Positions 12,901-22,500 of a stretch of DNA of 64,000 bases are shown here, in pieces; the first letter of the stretch is position 1; the number at the start of each line of letters is the position of its first letter. The DNA comes from Halichondria panicea (taxonomy: Eukaryota > Porifera > Demospongiae > Suberitida > Halichondriidae), in contig NC_087391.1 of assembly GCF_963675165.1 (NCBI RefSeq), positions 4,948,646 to 5,012,645 of the forward strand, read 5' to 3'. Both the position numbers and the translations under genes were made by a program. Under the pieces are notes generated by a model. The model was not told where the DNA came from, made no database searches, and was given only the letters and a program-made list of their open reading frames with translations.

Positions 12901-15900
12901 TTGCTACAGGTTTGCTAGCCTCAACTTCATGTTGTGGTTTGCTACGCCCAGTAAGTACAACATTCCTTATAATGATGGTCAGCTATAATATATAGATAAT
13001 GCATTCCATAGAAAGGCTCTCTGTGTTGCAAAGATCATGCAAGACCCTGTACCGCAACTCATTTTGCTGTAACAGGCGTTTTCTGAATGTAGAGCATGCA
13101 GTCATTACTCTGATTGTACCTGCACTAGCTCCCTCACTATTATATAATTGATCTGGGAACAAGAGCCATAAGAATAGGGAGCAGCACAGTTCATAGTATT
13201 TGAATTGTTTATTAATAGGAGAGACTTAAATGCCCTCAGTCATTAGGCATTGTACATTATACTTCTCACTAGCAATTCAATGGCAGTTTCAGCTACTAGT
13301 CATATTCTATAGTTCAGTTTACTACAAGTCACGTTTTTCTGCCGTATTATTTCTTTGGTGCCTGGTAGCGGGAGTTGTTGGGGTTCCCTTGGTTGGCATG
13401 ATTGTCCTTATCAGCCTTGGTTCCCGTGCCACTGTAGCCAGGTGTGTGTCCTTTATATTCGGGATGGTTGGGGTTACACTGGTTGGCATGGTTGTCCTTG
13501 TCAGGTTGGTCTCCTGTGCCACTGTATCCACCTCCACTAGACATAGTTAGACTGCTTTTGACGGGTTATCTTGTTCTGTGACTTTAAACGAGACTGGCTT
13601 GTAGTTTGGAGGTCTATATTGTCAGACAACTTTTCACACGGGTTATCTTCTGTGACTGACTGGCTTGTAGTTTGGAGGTCTATGTTGTTGGACTGCTTTT
13701 GACACAGGTTATCTTCTTTTGTGACTGGCTTGTAACTTGGAGGTCTACGTTTACATAAAGAACCTCTCGTGTGGTTTGCTATATACAGGTTTGCTACAGG
13801 TTTGCTATAGGAACAGATGCCTTAACTCTTAAGTTTCATGTTGTGGTTTTCAGGTTACAAAAATCATGCAAGACCCTGTATACCACAACTCAATTTGCTG
13901 TAAATAGATAACATCTGTTCCAGTCATTACTCTGATTATTGTATATCAATGCTAGGAACTGGAGCCATAAAGATGCCCAACAGCATAATTATTTATAGCA
14001 ATAAATTGCTTATTAGTAGCATTAATTTGGAATTTGTAGGCCCTAGTGAGTTGCTCACTCTTCTCACTTATGCCCTCTTATTGGGATACAGATGTAGTAG
14101 GTGGCCCTGTGTGTTGTACTAACAAGCTTATCACTGACTGTATCTGATCCTTTTCAGCTCCTGGGAGAGAGGGAACTGTCAGAGCTGGTACAGGGAGTGT
14201 ACTTTGCCATCCTGGACAAGGTCTGCACTGAGCACTTCCACACTGCACTGGATATAGGACAAAACGGTACCATCAATATTAATTAACATAGTGCCCTCTG
14301 TTCTTTGTGTATATATCTGCCTGGTTTGAGTGTGTTGGCCGCGTATTGTACATGATACATGCATGTACATTAGTAGCCACATACCTTGAGTGTCTGTCTA
14401 TACAATACTAAAGTGTTGATATCCTACCTCCCCTCCTTCCCCTTGTGCAGTTGACCCCAAGATGTCCCCTGTTGGTCACTTCTGTGTGGTAGTGGGTAAC
14501 GTCAACTGTAACATGCACCTCGTGGACAAACTGTTCAGAGAAGCCATACTACCTTGCATACAGTAAGTACCTCTGTAAAAGGACGCCCTTTATATCACGG
14601 TGCCTCAGTTAAGAGACACCCTCGATACCAAGGCTGGGTCCTTCACCCATTGTGTTCCCCCATGCAGTATTCCCTCAGCGGCTACCAACTGTGTTGAGAA
14701 GAAGAGAGATGTCATCTCGAAACTTGAGGCAAAGATAGAGAGTGGAATAGAGAAGTAAGCCACCCCTATATATATGCAGTTGCAACATGTGTGTGTGTGT
14801 GTATACTATAAGCTGTATAATCTACAGTCACCCGAACCACAGATTGAAGGAACTATTTCTAAAAATTACAGGTTGTGTGGTGTTTATAGGGTGGACGATT
14901 GGCTTGGAACTTACATTGCTCGGCAGATCATAATATTTATATACAATGTACATATATATTGAGGTATCTACTGTGTGTACAGGAACCTTGGCTGGATGGT
15001 GAGCACTGTCAAGAGCATCCTGGTAGCCTACCAGAAGAAGACAGACTATAAGCCTGAGGGCATAGCGGTGGCAGAAGGCTCTCAGGTACAGTACAGTACA
15101 TTGTTCGCCCTCGTGCTTTTGCCTGTAAAACACTCGGTCTCATGCTACTATATATAGCCAATCTGAGATGCCGTAATTTAAGCTTTTGCCATAACTTAGG
15201 CTTCCACATTTTTATGATTCCTCACCTCCACCACCTCCTCCAGGCGTGTAGCCGCTCTGTGACGTACATGAGCCAGTGTTGTCGTGTGCTGAGTGAATCA
15301 CTAGATGGTAAGAACTTGGAGGCAGTGCTACTTGAGCTGGGCACTCGACTGCACAAGGTCATCTTCGAGCACGTCCAAACACATTCCATTAATGAAATGG
15401 GTGAGCCTATAATTATATACCTCTATACCTTCAAGCCCAAGTCCACCATTAATTTTAAAAATGAAAGCACCACAGGTGCTGATGCCTCGGTGGAGATGCC
15501 AAAGTTACATAACATAAAGCTACTAATAGCTTTTATACACATGATAAACAAGATAAATTTTGCTGCATGCAAGAACTCAGGGAGGGGGTAATGATCAACC
15601 ATGATTGCTGTTAAAAACGATCTATGCCAAAGTTCAAGTCTAAAATTTAATGGCTGCATTAGCAGAGCCTTGCAGCTCTCTTCTCACTCTTGCAGCTACC
15701 AAATAGCTAGCGTTCTAGTGCAGAGCTAACTACTAAGTAGAGTAGCAACACTCGGTAAACAAGTTTGGCTACGTGCTCTTCTGAAAAGGCTGCAATGGCA
15801 TTCCAAGAGCAAAACTAGGCATAACTCGATGAACGAAGCATTATTTTGCAAATCCACGAATTGAAATCCAAGTAAACATGACTAGAAGCCTATAGAAACT

Positions 15901-15941
15901 CTTACTTGCACTTGATTCATCCTTGAGCAGCTGTAGCAGTC

Positions 15942-15975
<34 letters not shown>

Positions 15976-16941
15976 ACCGTATACCTCGCTTGCGCATGCG
16001 CACCGAGGCATAATCAAAGGCTGTGTCTTTGCCATTATATAGGAGAACATAGAGTACTTCAATGATCAATATTATGATATGGAGCTTTCTGTAGCCTGTC
16101 CCCACAATACTCATACTGTACTGGGGAATGTATGTTGGTTTGGATAATCGACAAGTGTGATCCATCTAGCAAATACAGACAGTGGTACCATGTACAGTGT
16201 TATAGTTGCACTGCTGCACAATGTTATGTGTTGTGTCCCTCCATGCATGCAGGTGCCATGATCCTCATCTGTGACATGAACGAATACAGACGAGTCATTA
16301 AAGACTTTAAGGTATGTACACTGTAAAGCATCATGTACACATGCATCTGTATTCACTGGAGCTTACTTGTTGGCGTGCATGTGGCCACTGGTATCATTCT
16401 GTATTCAGTTGCTATAGTGCTGAGCTTGGTTGTTAGTGTGTGCTAGCTCTACTGTTAATGGCTGTCGGTTGATAACGTTCTCTTTCTCTGAGTCTACAGA
16501 ACCCTTTTCTTGATGAGCTGTACGAGAGCCTTCAGACACTGTGCAATATATTTGTGGTCAAGGCAGACAATCTACATCAAGTGTTATCAGAGGAGCCCTA
16601 CGTAAGTTGTGCCTGTGTGTGTGGGTGAGTGGGTGGGTGTGTGCCTGTGTGTAAAATGTGCCTATACCACCATGCGTGGTGTGAGTGATCATTATGTATA
16701 TAGTTTCTTAGCCTTACAAAGCCCCCATAATTATAAGTAGCCTTGTCCTTGGTGTGTGTTTAGTGCTCTGTAAGAAAATGTGACTAGTTGCTTAGATAGC
16801 TCCATCTGTCCCCTTTCTAAGCTAGTAACTTAATCGTTTGTGTTTTGTTGTCTACAGGTGAACTTTGACCGGGCAGTACTGCAAGCTCTGGTGGCTGCAC
16901 GTGCAGACAACAAGAGTGCCAAACTGAGCAAAATGTTCTAG
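3957..16941 (+). CDS. EXOC5: exocyst complex component 5 (Sec10)
   Basis: Twenty-one exons: 3957-3989, 5094-5198, 5544-5693, 6042-6239, 6553-6620, 6681-6822, 7022-7066, 7522-7584, 7652-7738, 8022-8110, 8348-8461, 8618-8707, 9224-9329, 14158-14266, 14451-14562, 14668-14754, 14983-15085, 15244-15400, 16253-16311, 16500-16601, 16858-16941. They total 2103 bp or 700 aa, close to the 708 aa of the vertebrate protein. The 33-bp first exon (MSGPSLEDFKP) joins in phase to EAFTLEKYVEKLA. Diagnostic stretches are VHLGDQLESLNHRRMRAVEA, DGKNLEAVLLELGTRLHK and KKTDYKPEG, which match Sec10. The product is a subunit of the exocyst that tethers secretory vesicles to the plasma membrane. Intron 13 is 4.8 kb, far longer than the others, and houses the antisense repeat-peptide genes. 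The gene converges with the membrane-protein gene at 17127. Confidence 0.95.
7081..7304. repeat. 20-bp minisatellite, about 11 copies, EXOC5 intron 7
   Basis: The unit is approximately ATGTACTTGCATGGAGGCAC, with an A/G variant (CACATG or CACGTG) and one truncated unit near 7175. It begins just downstream of the donor after exon 7022-7066. CACGTG variants are E-box-like, but this is probably incidental. Confidence 0.9.
7393..7435. repeat. perfect 16-bp hairpin, EXOC5 intron 7
   Basis: ATGCATCCTGTCAACA at 7393-7408 is exactly inverted at 7420-7435 with an 11-nt loop. It is isolated and could be the relic of a short inverted-repeat element. Confidence 0.85.
7731..7945. repeat. 49-bp tandem repeat that copies the exon 9 splice donor
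   Basis: About four and a half copies of a 49-bp unit. The first copy starts inside the coding exon, so each unit repeats the exon end and donor (TATTAGGA/GTAAGTC) and also carries a CTTAG/G acceptor-like site. Copies differ by only a few bases, so the expansion is recent. Confidence 0.9.
8161..8234. mobile_element. small inverted-repeat element (CTAGCCTCRTYCCC family)
   Basis: The ends CTAGCCTCATTCCC and GGGGACGAGACTAG are imperfect inverted copies flanking about 45 bp in an EXOC5 intron. Related hairpins occur at 25583-25645, 39089-39177 and 49391-49451. No coding capacity; MITE-like. Confidence 0.5.
8281..8318. repeat. 17-bp hairpin in EXOC5 intron
   Basis: CACCATACACCAGACAA pairs with TTGCCTGGTGTATGGTG across a TGCG loop with one mismatch. 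Confidence 0.75.
8882..9221. repeat. about 60-bp tandem repeat and CA run next to an EXOC5 acceptor
   Basis: Roughly five units of the type CATACACATAAGTATGACC plus ACACACAGACCCCCTGCATTG, some shortened, end in a (CA)n run. They fill the intron up to the AG before exon 9224-9329. Confidence 0.85.
9471..9675 (-). pseudogene. repeat-peptide family copy A, disrupted near its start
   Basis: The open stretch from about 9650 to 9471 reads KYTGARTKADLDNHSD and later GGTGDKPDLDNHSRQ, ending in YQAPKK like the intact copies. The homologous ATG at 9675 is followed by MSTSEGI and an in-frame TAA, so the intact frame has no usable ATG. It shares the 3' flank of the other copies (CAATTCAATGACAGTTTCAG near 9403). 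It lies antisense in EXOC5 intron 13. Probably a decayed copy; an unseen upstream exon could rescue it. Confidence 0.6.
9856..10056. mobile_element. 201-bp MITE with about 35-bp terminal inverted repeats
   Basis: The left end TACCGCATAGCGTGTAATTT and the inverted right end TACCGTATAGCGGGTAATTT match over about 35 bp, continuing into GGGGCAAAATATTCGTGG-like sequence. Internal inverted copies of CACGAATATTTTACCCACGA are present. There is no open frame. A related element is at 60846-61033. Confidence 0.7.
10123..10148 (+). repeat. duplicated 3' piece of EXOC5 exon 13
   Basis: The 26 bp here are identical to 9292-9317, inside EXOC5 exon 13 (coding LHEAKGSIR). Weaker similarity continues into the flanking intron (GCAGGGG.ACATGTA). 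The copy has no donor at the equivalent place and is presumably not spliced. It shows that one duplication breakpoint of the intronic array lay within or upstream of the EXOC5 exon. Confidence 0.8.
10608..10750 (-). pseudogene. repeat-peptide family copy B, truncated and frameshifted
   Basis: Reading from 10750 down, HANQCNPNHPEYKGHESGYS and TGTKADLDNHANQG are clear, but one base is missing in the CCAACCAAGGGAACCCC stretch found in copy C. That shifts the last 14 or so codons. The first half of repeat 1 and the start codon are replaced by a G run at 10750-10758. A broken member of the family at 11172, 12299 and 13347. Confidence 0.85.
11172..11366 (-). CDS. repeat-peptide family copy C, 64 aa, nested antisense in EXOC5 intron
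   Basis: ATG at 11366 (MSYSGTGTKADLDNHGEQ), stop TAG at 11172. The protein is two copies of a roughly 30-residue repeat, SYSGTGxKxDLDNHxxQxNPxxxxYQG, and ends YQAPKK. It is hydrophilic, with no signal peptide, membrane segment or cysteine pattern. Divergence between copies falls in codon-friendly positions while the motif stays. I do not recognise a named family, and no function is proposed. It lies antisense in EXOC5 intron 13, with the conserved 3' flank (CAATTCAATGGCAGTTTCAG) at about 11100. Confidence 0.6.
   Translation of the reverse strand: MSYSGTGTKADLDNHGEQLNPTSPKYQGPTPPNPGYSGKGTKADLDNHANQGNPNNSRYQAPKK
12299..12505 (-). CDS. repeat-peptide family copy D, 68 aa, nested antisense in EXOC5 intron
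   Basis: ATG at 12505 (MSSGGGYSGTGDQPDLDNHA), TAA at 12299. It has two repeats: GYSGTGDQPDLDNHANQCNP, then a second with the same GYSGTGDQPDLDNHANQ core and a histidine/proline-rich tail (HPSHQEPKN). An in-frame upstream start at 12589 exists, but the same region in copy E is out of frame, so the inner ATG shared by copies C, D and E is preferred. The upstream 90 bp are strongly similar to those of copy E, as expected of a duplicated promoter or 5' UTR. Function unknown. Confidence 0.6.
   Translation of the reverse strand: MSSGGGYSGTGDQPDLDNHANQCNPNNAEYQGHESGYSGTGDQPDLDNHANQGNPEHSSHPSHQEPKN
13025..13195. repeat. array spacer repeat, also at 10320-10400, 10915-11015 and 13860-13935
   Basis: Blocks containing ATCATGCAAGACCCTGTA, GTAGAGCATGCAGTCATTAC and AACAAGAGCCATAAGAATAG recur between the repeat-peptide copies. 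They mark the non-coding part of the tandemly duplicated unit (about 0.55-1.1 kb). Confidence 0.8.
13347..13544 (-). CDS. repeat-peptide family copy E, 65 aa, nested antisense in EXOC5 intron
   Basis: ATG at 13544 (MSSGGGYSGTGDQPDKDNHA), TAA at 13347. Two repeats are present; the second is GYSGTGTKADKDNHANQGNP with NNSRYQAPKK at the end. Identity with copies C and D is high in both repeats, in the 3' flank (13262-13340) and in the 5' flank (13545-13620). Three imperfect copies of the 5' flank motif (GACTGGCTTGTA.TTTGGAGG) follow at about 13610, 13670 and 13730. The protein is small, charged and Gly/Asn/Asp-rich, with no recognised domain. Confidence 0.6.
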   Translation of the reverse strand: MSSGGGYSGTGDQPDKDNHANQCNPNHPEYKGHTPGYSGTGTKADKDNHANQGNPNNSRYQAPKK

Positions 16942-17126
16942 CTGTATAATTGTATAAACTGCCACTTGTAACCATCAGACATTTTATATTCCACATTAAT
17001 TTCAATTCACGATACAAATTATACACAAGTCTTTATTATGTAACAAGGGGTGTGACTGTACAATACTCGTTCATTAATTTTTTTTACAAACACAATAACT
17101 ATTCTTTACAGTCAGATAATTATATA

Positions 17127-19580
17127 CTAACAAGGACATACATGTAAGAAGGTTAGAATATACTTTGGAGTGATCTGTTCATAAGAGAAACCGTAGCAAT
17201 GAGTAAAAGGTATAACAGATGAATCCTCGGTCAGGTAGCCATACATCACATTTTTGGAATAAACATGTCTGCATATAAGAGTATTTATAATGCTGCAGAA
17301 GCAATTCCCATTTTCATCGTATGTAGCTCCTCGATAAGTGTATAGGACTGCACCTTGGGGCTCGCTGTAAGAAAACTGGATGCTGCAATTCAATGTTTTA
17401 TTTTGGAACTGAACTGAAGGAAGAGAAATAATAGAAGGTTTATCTACAATTTCTGAAAATAACACATACTCCCCCAATTTCGGATAGTAGATCACAAGAG
17501 GCTCGTTGTTTTGTGGGAAACCCGCACGATCGATATGACGACCAACATTGATGCCAAGGTCAACTTTCGGACCAGCATGGTAACCAAAGATGTCTTTTAC
17601 GGCTGTACATTCATCATCAAAGCGATTCACATCTCCAGTTATGGGATTCTGAGAAGCGTAGTAGAGTATAAAATTACCTTGTGTGTAATATGAATAGCAA
17701 AAACTGTTAGTGCTGTTGACAACTCGTGTGTCACAAAACTTTCCTTCAGGTGATACAACTATCACTTCAATCACATTAAAAAAAATTTCGAAATTTTCCT
17801 CTCGATACTCAAACTCACTCAAGCAGTATATGTCCCATGGATCTATGTTTGGGATCTGTTCCAAATTAACAAAGCTTCCGTTGGAGGGAGTAATAATGTC
17901 AGAAATATTAAACAAAAGTAAATCGGGACCGATAGAAAAACGATAGATACCTAGCGACTCGTACTCATCATAGGTCTTACTTGTTGCTATGGCATATTTT
18001 AACCAGATTGTAAAAAGAACACCAAGAGCTCCACTTGTGGCTGCAAGCTGCATTATAATACCGAAGTAATATGTTCTCAAGCATTGGTGTGCACACGTAT
18101 CAGGAGGGTAAGCGCTCTCACTCGATTTGGGAAGAATTTTCTTCAGTCTTTTGCCAGGTGGCTTGATAGGTCTAGTAGGAAAAAGATCACCTAAGCATTT
18201 AGGCTTAATTGGCTCAATTTTGCCTGCTATTTTCACAGTGAAGTAAAATCGTACAAATGAGCGTATGAGTCTCCAGCAAGAAGCAATCACAGCTGCAGTC
18301 GCACTGATTCCAATATTTAGCAAAATCGGAGAAGCATCTCTTGGTTCTGGCGTCTTGCAAGAGGTTTGTGAGAAGGCATATAACACTGACATTGTCAGCA
18401 TTGGAACATCTTGAAACCACAGTATGATTGCACCAAGTGCTTCATTTCGTGTTGTTGAGTTCCATCCTTTTCGAAAACACCATTTTAGGGGATCAGTAAT
18501 TTCACCTGCTACATCCTTTTCTTTTCCTTCCTCTTCATCCATGTCTCTGGATGCAGTTGTAGCTCCTTGTCTTGGTGTAAGTGGTGTTAGTGCTTCATCA
18601 CCGGTCCCCATTGATGCATAACTGATGGTAGTGAATGCAACACTACCGTCTTCTTCATTGGTGGGCATTGCTATAAGTGCTTCATCACTGGTCCCCATTG
18701 ATGCATAACTGATGGTAGTGAATGCACCACTACCTTCTTCTTCATCGGTGGGCGTTGCAGCTCCTTGTACATGTCTTGGTGTAAGTGGTGTTAGTGCTTC
18801 ATCACCGGTCCCCATTGATGCATAACTGATGGTAGTGAATGCACCACTACCTTCTTCTTCATCGGTGGGCGTTGCAGCTCCTTGTACATGTCTTGGTGTA
18901 AGTGGTGTTAGTGCTTCATCACTGGTCCCCATTGATGCATAACTGATGGTAGAGAATGCAACACTACCGTCTTCTTCATCGGTGGGCGTCGCTATAAGTG
19001 GTGTTAGTGTTTCATCACTGGTGAGTTCTGTCTCCATTCTGGCGTTAAGTGCAGTGTCCATAGCATCATTTGTATTTGTAGCTAGATCTACATCTTTTTC
19101 TTTTCCTTCTTCTTCATCTATGTCTCCGGGCGTTGTAGCTAGTGTTTCATCACTGGTGGGTTCTGTTTCCATTCTGGTGTTGAGTGCAGGTTCGATAGCA
19201 TCATTAGAAGATTGTATATGCTGATAAGCCTTTCTATGAGTTTTGCAACAGCTTCTCTGACAAGACTTATACATGGAATACAATATGACAATTCCTTCAT
19301 GTCCAATTGAAATCACTGATAGTACTGTACCAAAAGCGGCAAACAGAAACCAAGCTCTCAGCCAGTTGTCATCGCGTGGTAAGAGAGGATTGTTGAAACT
19401 CACCTCCTGAAAGTGGAGGACAACCTCCCAGTCAGTGTATGTGTCGAAAACAGTCAGAGCAGTGGATATGGTGAAGATGGTTATCTGTAGCAGCACCCAA
19501 GGGGGAGAAAAGTCACTGCACCGCAATACAAGACCAGTAGCTGTAGAAATGTAACCTCCAATCTGTCTAGCATCAGCCAT
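17127..19580 (-). CDS. single-exon 817-aa multi-pass membrane protein with acidic tandem repeats
   Basis: ATG at 19580 (MADARQIGGYISTATG), stop at 17127. No introns, unlike every neighbour. Predicted membrane segments: WVLLQITIFTISTALTVF (about 27-45), two closely spaced near 75-110, ALGAIILWFQDVPMLTMSVL, a segment after SPILLNIGISATAAV, and YYFGIIMQLAATSGALGVLF. About 270 residues follow that are probably extracellular, with several N-x-S/T sites and cysteines. Between the second and third helices lies a cytoplasmic region with repeats of about 39 residues (TPTDEEEGSGAFTTISYASM then GTGDEALTPLTPRHVQG), which are 117-bp DNA repeats at about 18580-19020. The LWFQDVP helix is reminiscent of XK-related scramblases, but I cannot assign the family. 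Convergent with EXOC5. Confidence 0.75.
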   Translation of the reverse strand: MADARQIGGYISTATGLVLRCSDFSPPWVLLQITIFTISTALTVFDTYTDWEVVLHFQEVSFNNPLLPRDDNWLRAWFLFAAFGTVLSVISIGHEGIVILYSMYKSCQRSCCKTHRKAYQHIQSSNDAIEPALNTRMETEPTSDETLATTPGDIDEEEGKEKDVDLATNTNDAMDTALNARMETELTSDETLTPLIATPTDEEDGSVAFSTISYASMGTSDEALTPLTPRHVQGAATPTDEEEGSGAFTTISYASMGTGDEALTPLTPRHVQGAATPTDEEEGSGAFTTISYASMGTSDEALIAMPTNEEDGSVAFTTISYASMGTGDEALTPLTPRQGATTASRDMDEEEGKEKDVAGEITDPLKWCFRKGWNSTTRNEALGAIILWFQDVPMLTMSVLYAFSQTSCKTPEPRDASPILLNIGISATAAVIASCWRLIRSFVRFYFTVKIAGKIEPIKPKCLGDLFPTRPIKPPGKRLKKILPKSSESAYPPDTCAHQCLRTYYFGIIMQLAATSGALGVLFTIWLKYAIATSKTYDEYESLGIYRFSIGPDLLLFNISDIITPSNGSFVNLEQIPNIDPWDIYCLSEFEYREENFEIFFNVIEVIVVSPEGKFCDTRVVNSTNSFCYSYYTQGNFILYYASQNPITGDVNRFDDECTAVKDIFGYHAGPKVDLGINVGRHIDRAGFPQNNEPLVIYYPKLGEYVLFSEIVDKPSIISLPSVQFQNKTLNCSIQFSYSEPQGAVLYTYRGATYDENGNCFCSIINTLICRHVYSKNVMYGYLTEDSSVIPFTHCYGFSYEQITPKYILTFLHVCPC

Positions 19581-22500
19581 TAATATAATGACTGCTTGTG
19601 GTTGTTGGTTTGCAAGTTGTGTCGTCGCCCGGTTTCCGTGAAACAAAGATTCCAGACAGTTTTGACACTCAAGTTTGTAGTTGCCAAGTTATTTTTTGAT
19701 GCTATTTTTATAGCCAACCACTTTTCTGTGGAGCTTCAAGGGTTATTATGACAATAATTGATTGAAAACGAATATTATTGTTTGAGCTCTTTCTCGGTAC
19801 GGTTGAATAGTTAGCTGAGTGATATAGCAGGTTCTATTCCGCTATATGCAATTGAATACTATACTGTAACTAAGCTATAGCAAGCATTCATGCAAATTGA
19901 CTTCACTATTGCTGTGCCAACAATTCTTAGATAGAGAGCAAAAGTGAGTACAAAAAGGCTGCAGGAGCACAAAATACAGTGATAGAGGCCCTGCATGGGT
20001 GGGGCTCACATGAACAAAGAGAGGAAATGTTAACAATAGTGAGGCTAAATGCTAGAGTCCAAAGTACAACTTGACAGCAGCAAAATTATGTAGTAAATAT
20101 TGCGTAATACGGTATAACATGTAGATCTATGCACCAACAAATATAGTTCGACTTTTGTAATGTTGGTGCTAGTTGAGTTGCACTGCAAACTCTGAATACT
20201 GTTTTCTAAGAACATGGCTCTAGTTCCCAGAGAACAGTATTCAGAGTTATTACCATAGGGGGATATAAACACAGGCGTTTATAGGAATATTGGTAGGTGC
20301 TCAGGTCGCGCAATAGCGCGAAATGTTTGTATCTCGCCCACACACGTCACAGGAAGCCATGTCCACGTTTGAAATATAAATTCTATACGTGTAGAATTGA
20401 TATCTTAAAACGTGGGTGTGTATACCAGTACCATGCATTTATACAGTCTGCAGTGTATCCGGCACTATGTGTAGAAGACATAGTCTTGTCAGTTGATTGT
20501 TCTGTGTGATCGTACTGCTGTCTTTATTCTCTTCAGACTGTGCACTGAAAGACTTCTCTGCTGAGCAGCTATATACTATAGCAGAGGAGCAGAGGACCTG
20601 ATCACACTCTACCTACAATGGTTTTGATGCTGGTGATAGTATCATTGTGCTCTCACTATTAATTTTAATATAGTGAAAGTGAGAGCACAATGATACTACA
20701 CCAGTCTGAACATCTGCATCAAAACCATTGTATAATTATTCAGCAGATGTTCTGGTGATGATAGTATATCATTGTGCTCTCACTATAGGCTATAGTGAGA
20801 GCACTGACAATGATATTCTATCACCAGAACATCTACAGTGGTTTTGATGCAGATGTTCAGACTGGTGTAGTATCATTGTGCTCTCACTTTCACTATATTA
20901 AATAGTAAGAGCACAATGATATTCTATCACCAGAACATCTACAGTGGTTTTGATGCAGATGTTCAGACTGGTGTAGTATAATTATCATTGTTCTCTCACT
21001 ATATTGAGAGCACAATGATATACTATCACCAGAACATCTGCATCAAAACCATTGTATAATTATTCAGGTAGAGTGTGATCAGGTCCTCTGCTCCTCTGCT
21101 GGTGATGATTGTAACTTGAGAATACGAGTGGTGTAAGCTGCGCTGTGCTAATACCTCTCACCGTTGTTTTGCTTTCGCTTAAAAACTATTAGAAGAGGTG
21201 GAAAGGTATAATTATATATGAAATTGTTGATAGAATAGAATTCATTATATAGGAGAGGACAGACCTGAATATGGAAACAGAAACCTATCTGGCTGATGGC
21301 TTGATGAACAACGACCTGAAGCAAAACAGTGGGAGCAAAGCGGATCAGCAAACCTTTGTCAGAGTATAAGAGAGAATATTTAAGCACGGACATGCAGTAG
21401 ACAGATAAACAAGCAGAGAAAAGACTTGTGTACATGTGTGTACAGGCATCTATTGTTATCTATAATAATTATGGTGTCATTGTTGTGTTTTGTGGCTTCA
21501 TACACACAACCAGATTGTGGTAACTCACTTACTTTCACCTAGTATTGTTCGATATGCTGAATAAGACAGCACCACTCGGCTCCTCGACCTCTTCCTAAGT
21601 TGATTCAGATTCTCGAGCACGCATGCGCATTACATCCACAGGAATAATTATTGTCTGCAAGATGCTTGATCTCTTGCCAAGAGATCAAGTTCACAAAATG
21701 GTTACCTGCTTTAACATTTTTCTGACTCTTGTAGGCTAGCTAACAAAAAAACTAGCGTTTTTCTGACTCTTGTCAGCTAGCTAACAAAAAGCTAGCGCTT
21801 TAGTGCAACAATGTTGAATAGAAGTTTGTGCGAACAGGTGATACTACGAAAGAGTCTGAATACTGCAACAGCCTTCAATGTGAGTCAAACTAGCCAAAAA
21901 AAGCTTTAGTTTGCTAATCCACAAATCAAAATCCAAGAGTATAGAAGCTAGTCTCGCGCAGCCAGCCCCAGATGTTTTCTATTTGAATGCTAGGTACAAC
22001 AATTTTTAATCGAGGCTAGATCTAGTGCGAGACTATAATTATGTGACAGGGCCTAGCGCCTAGGAAAACAACCCTTATGGAGCAAACTAATAATTTTCAG
22101 TACACTACAAAGTAGAGCTATTTTAGGATTTTGGTTTTCTTTCATAAGAAGGAACTGCAATATCCCTATAACTTTTCAAAAAAATTTTATCTGAAATTTT
22201 TTTGTATATAGCCGTTACAAGGCAGCCATTGAATTTTTCATGCTGTTCCGAATTTGGAACATTAGTTTCTCAAAACGGTAGGTCAATACTGGCCCCCTTT
22301 CACCAGCAAATATTTTGGGGTAGGAAGGTGCATGAGATAAGCAAACATTGGCACTTGAAAGAGGTTGAACTTTAATTGCTGTCTTCACCGATGGCGTTGC
22401 CTAAAGAAGTAGCTATTCAAGCTTTTAATTATCATAACTTTTAAAAGACACTACTAATAAAAGAGACACAATTTGTCCAATGTCAGGGGGGTACTTGAGC

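Noticed and set aside
19581-19646. N-terminal extension of the 817-aa protein to 19646
   Set aside because: The extension would start at TTG; the first ATG in frame is at 19580.
21148-21435. 95-codon minus-strand frame with a hydrophobic start
   Set aside because: No homology recognised, AT-rich, and it sits in a repeat-laden region; too weak to call a gene.
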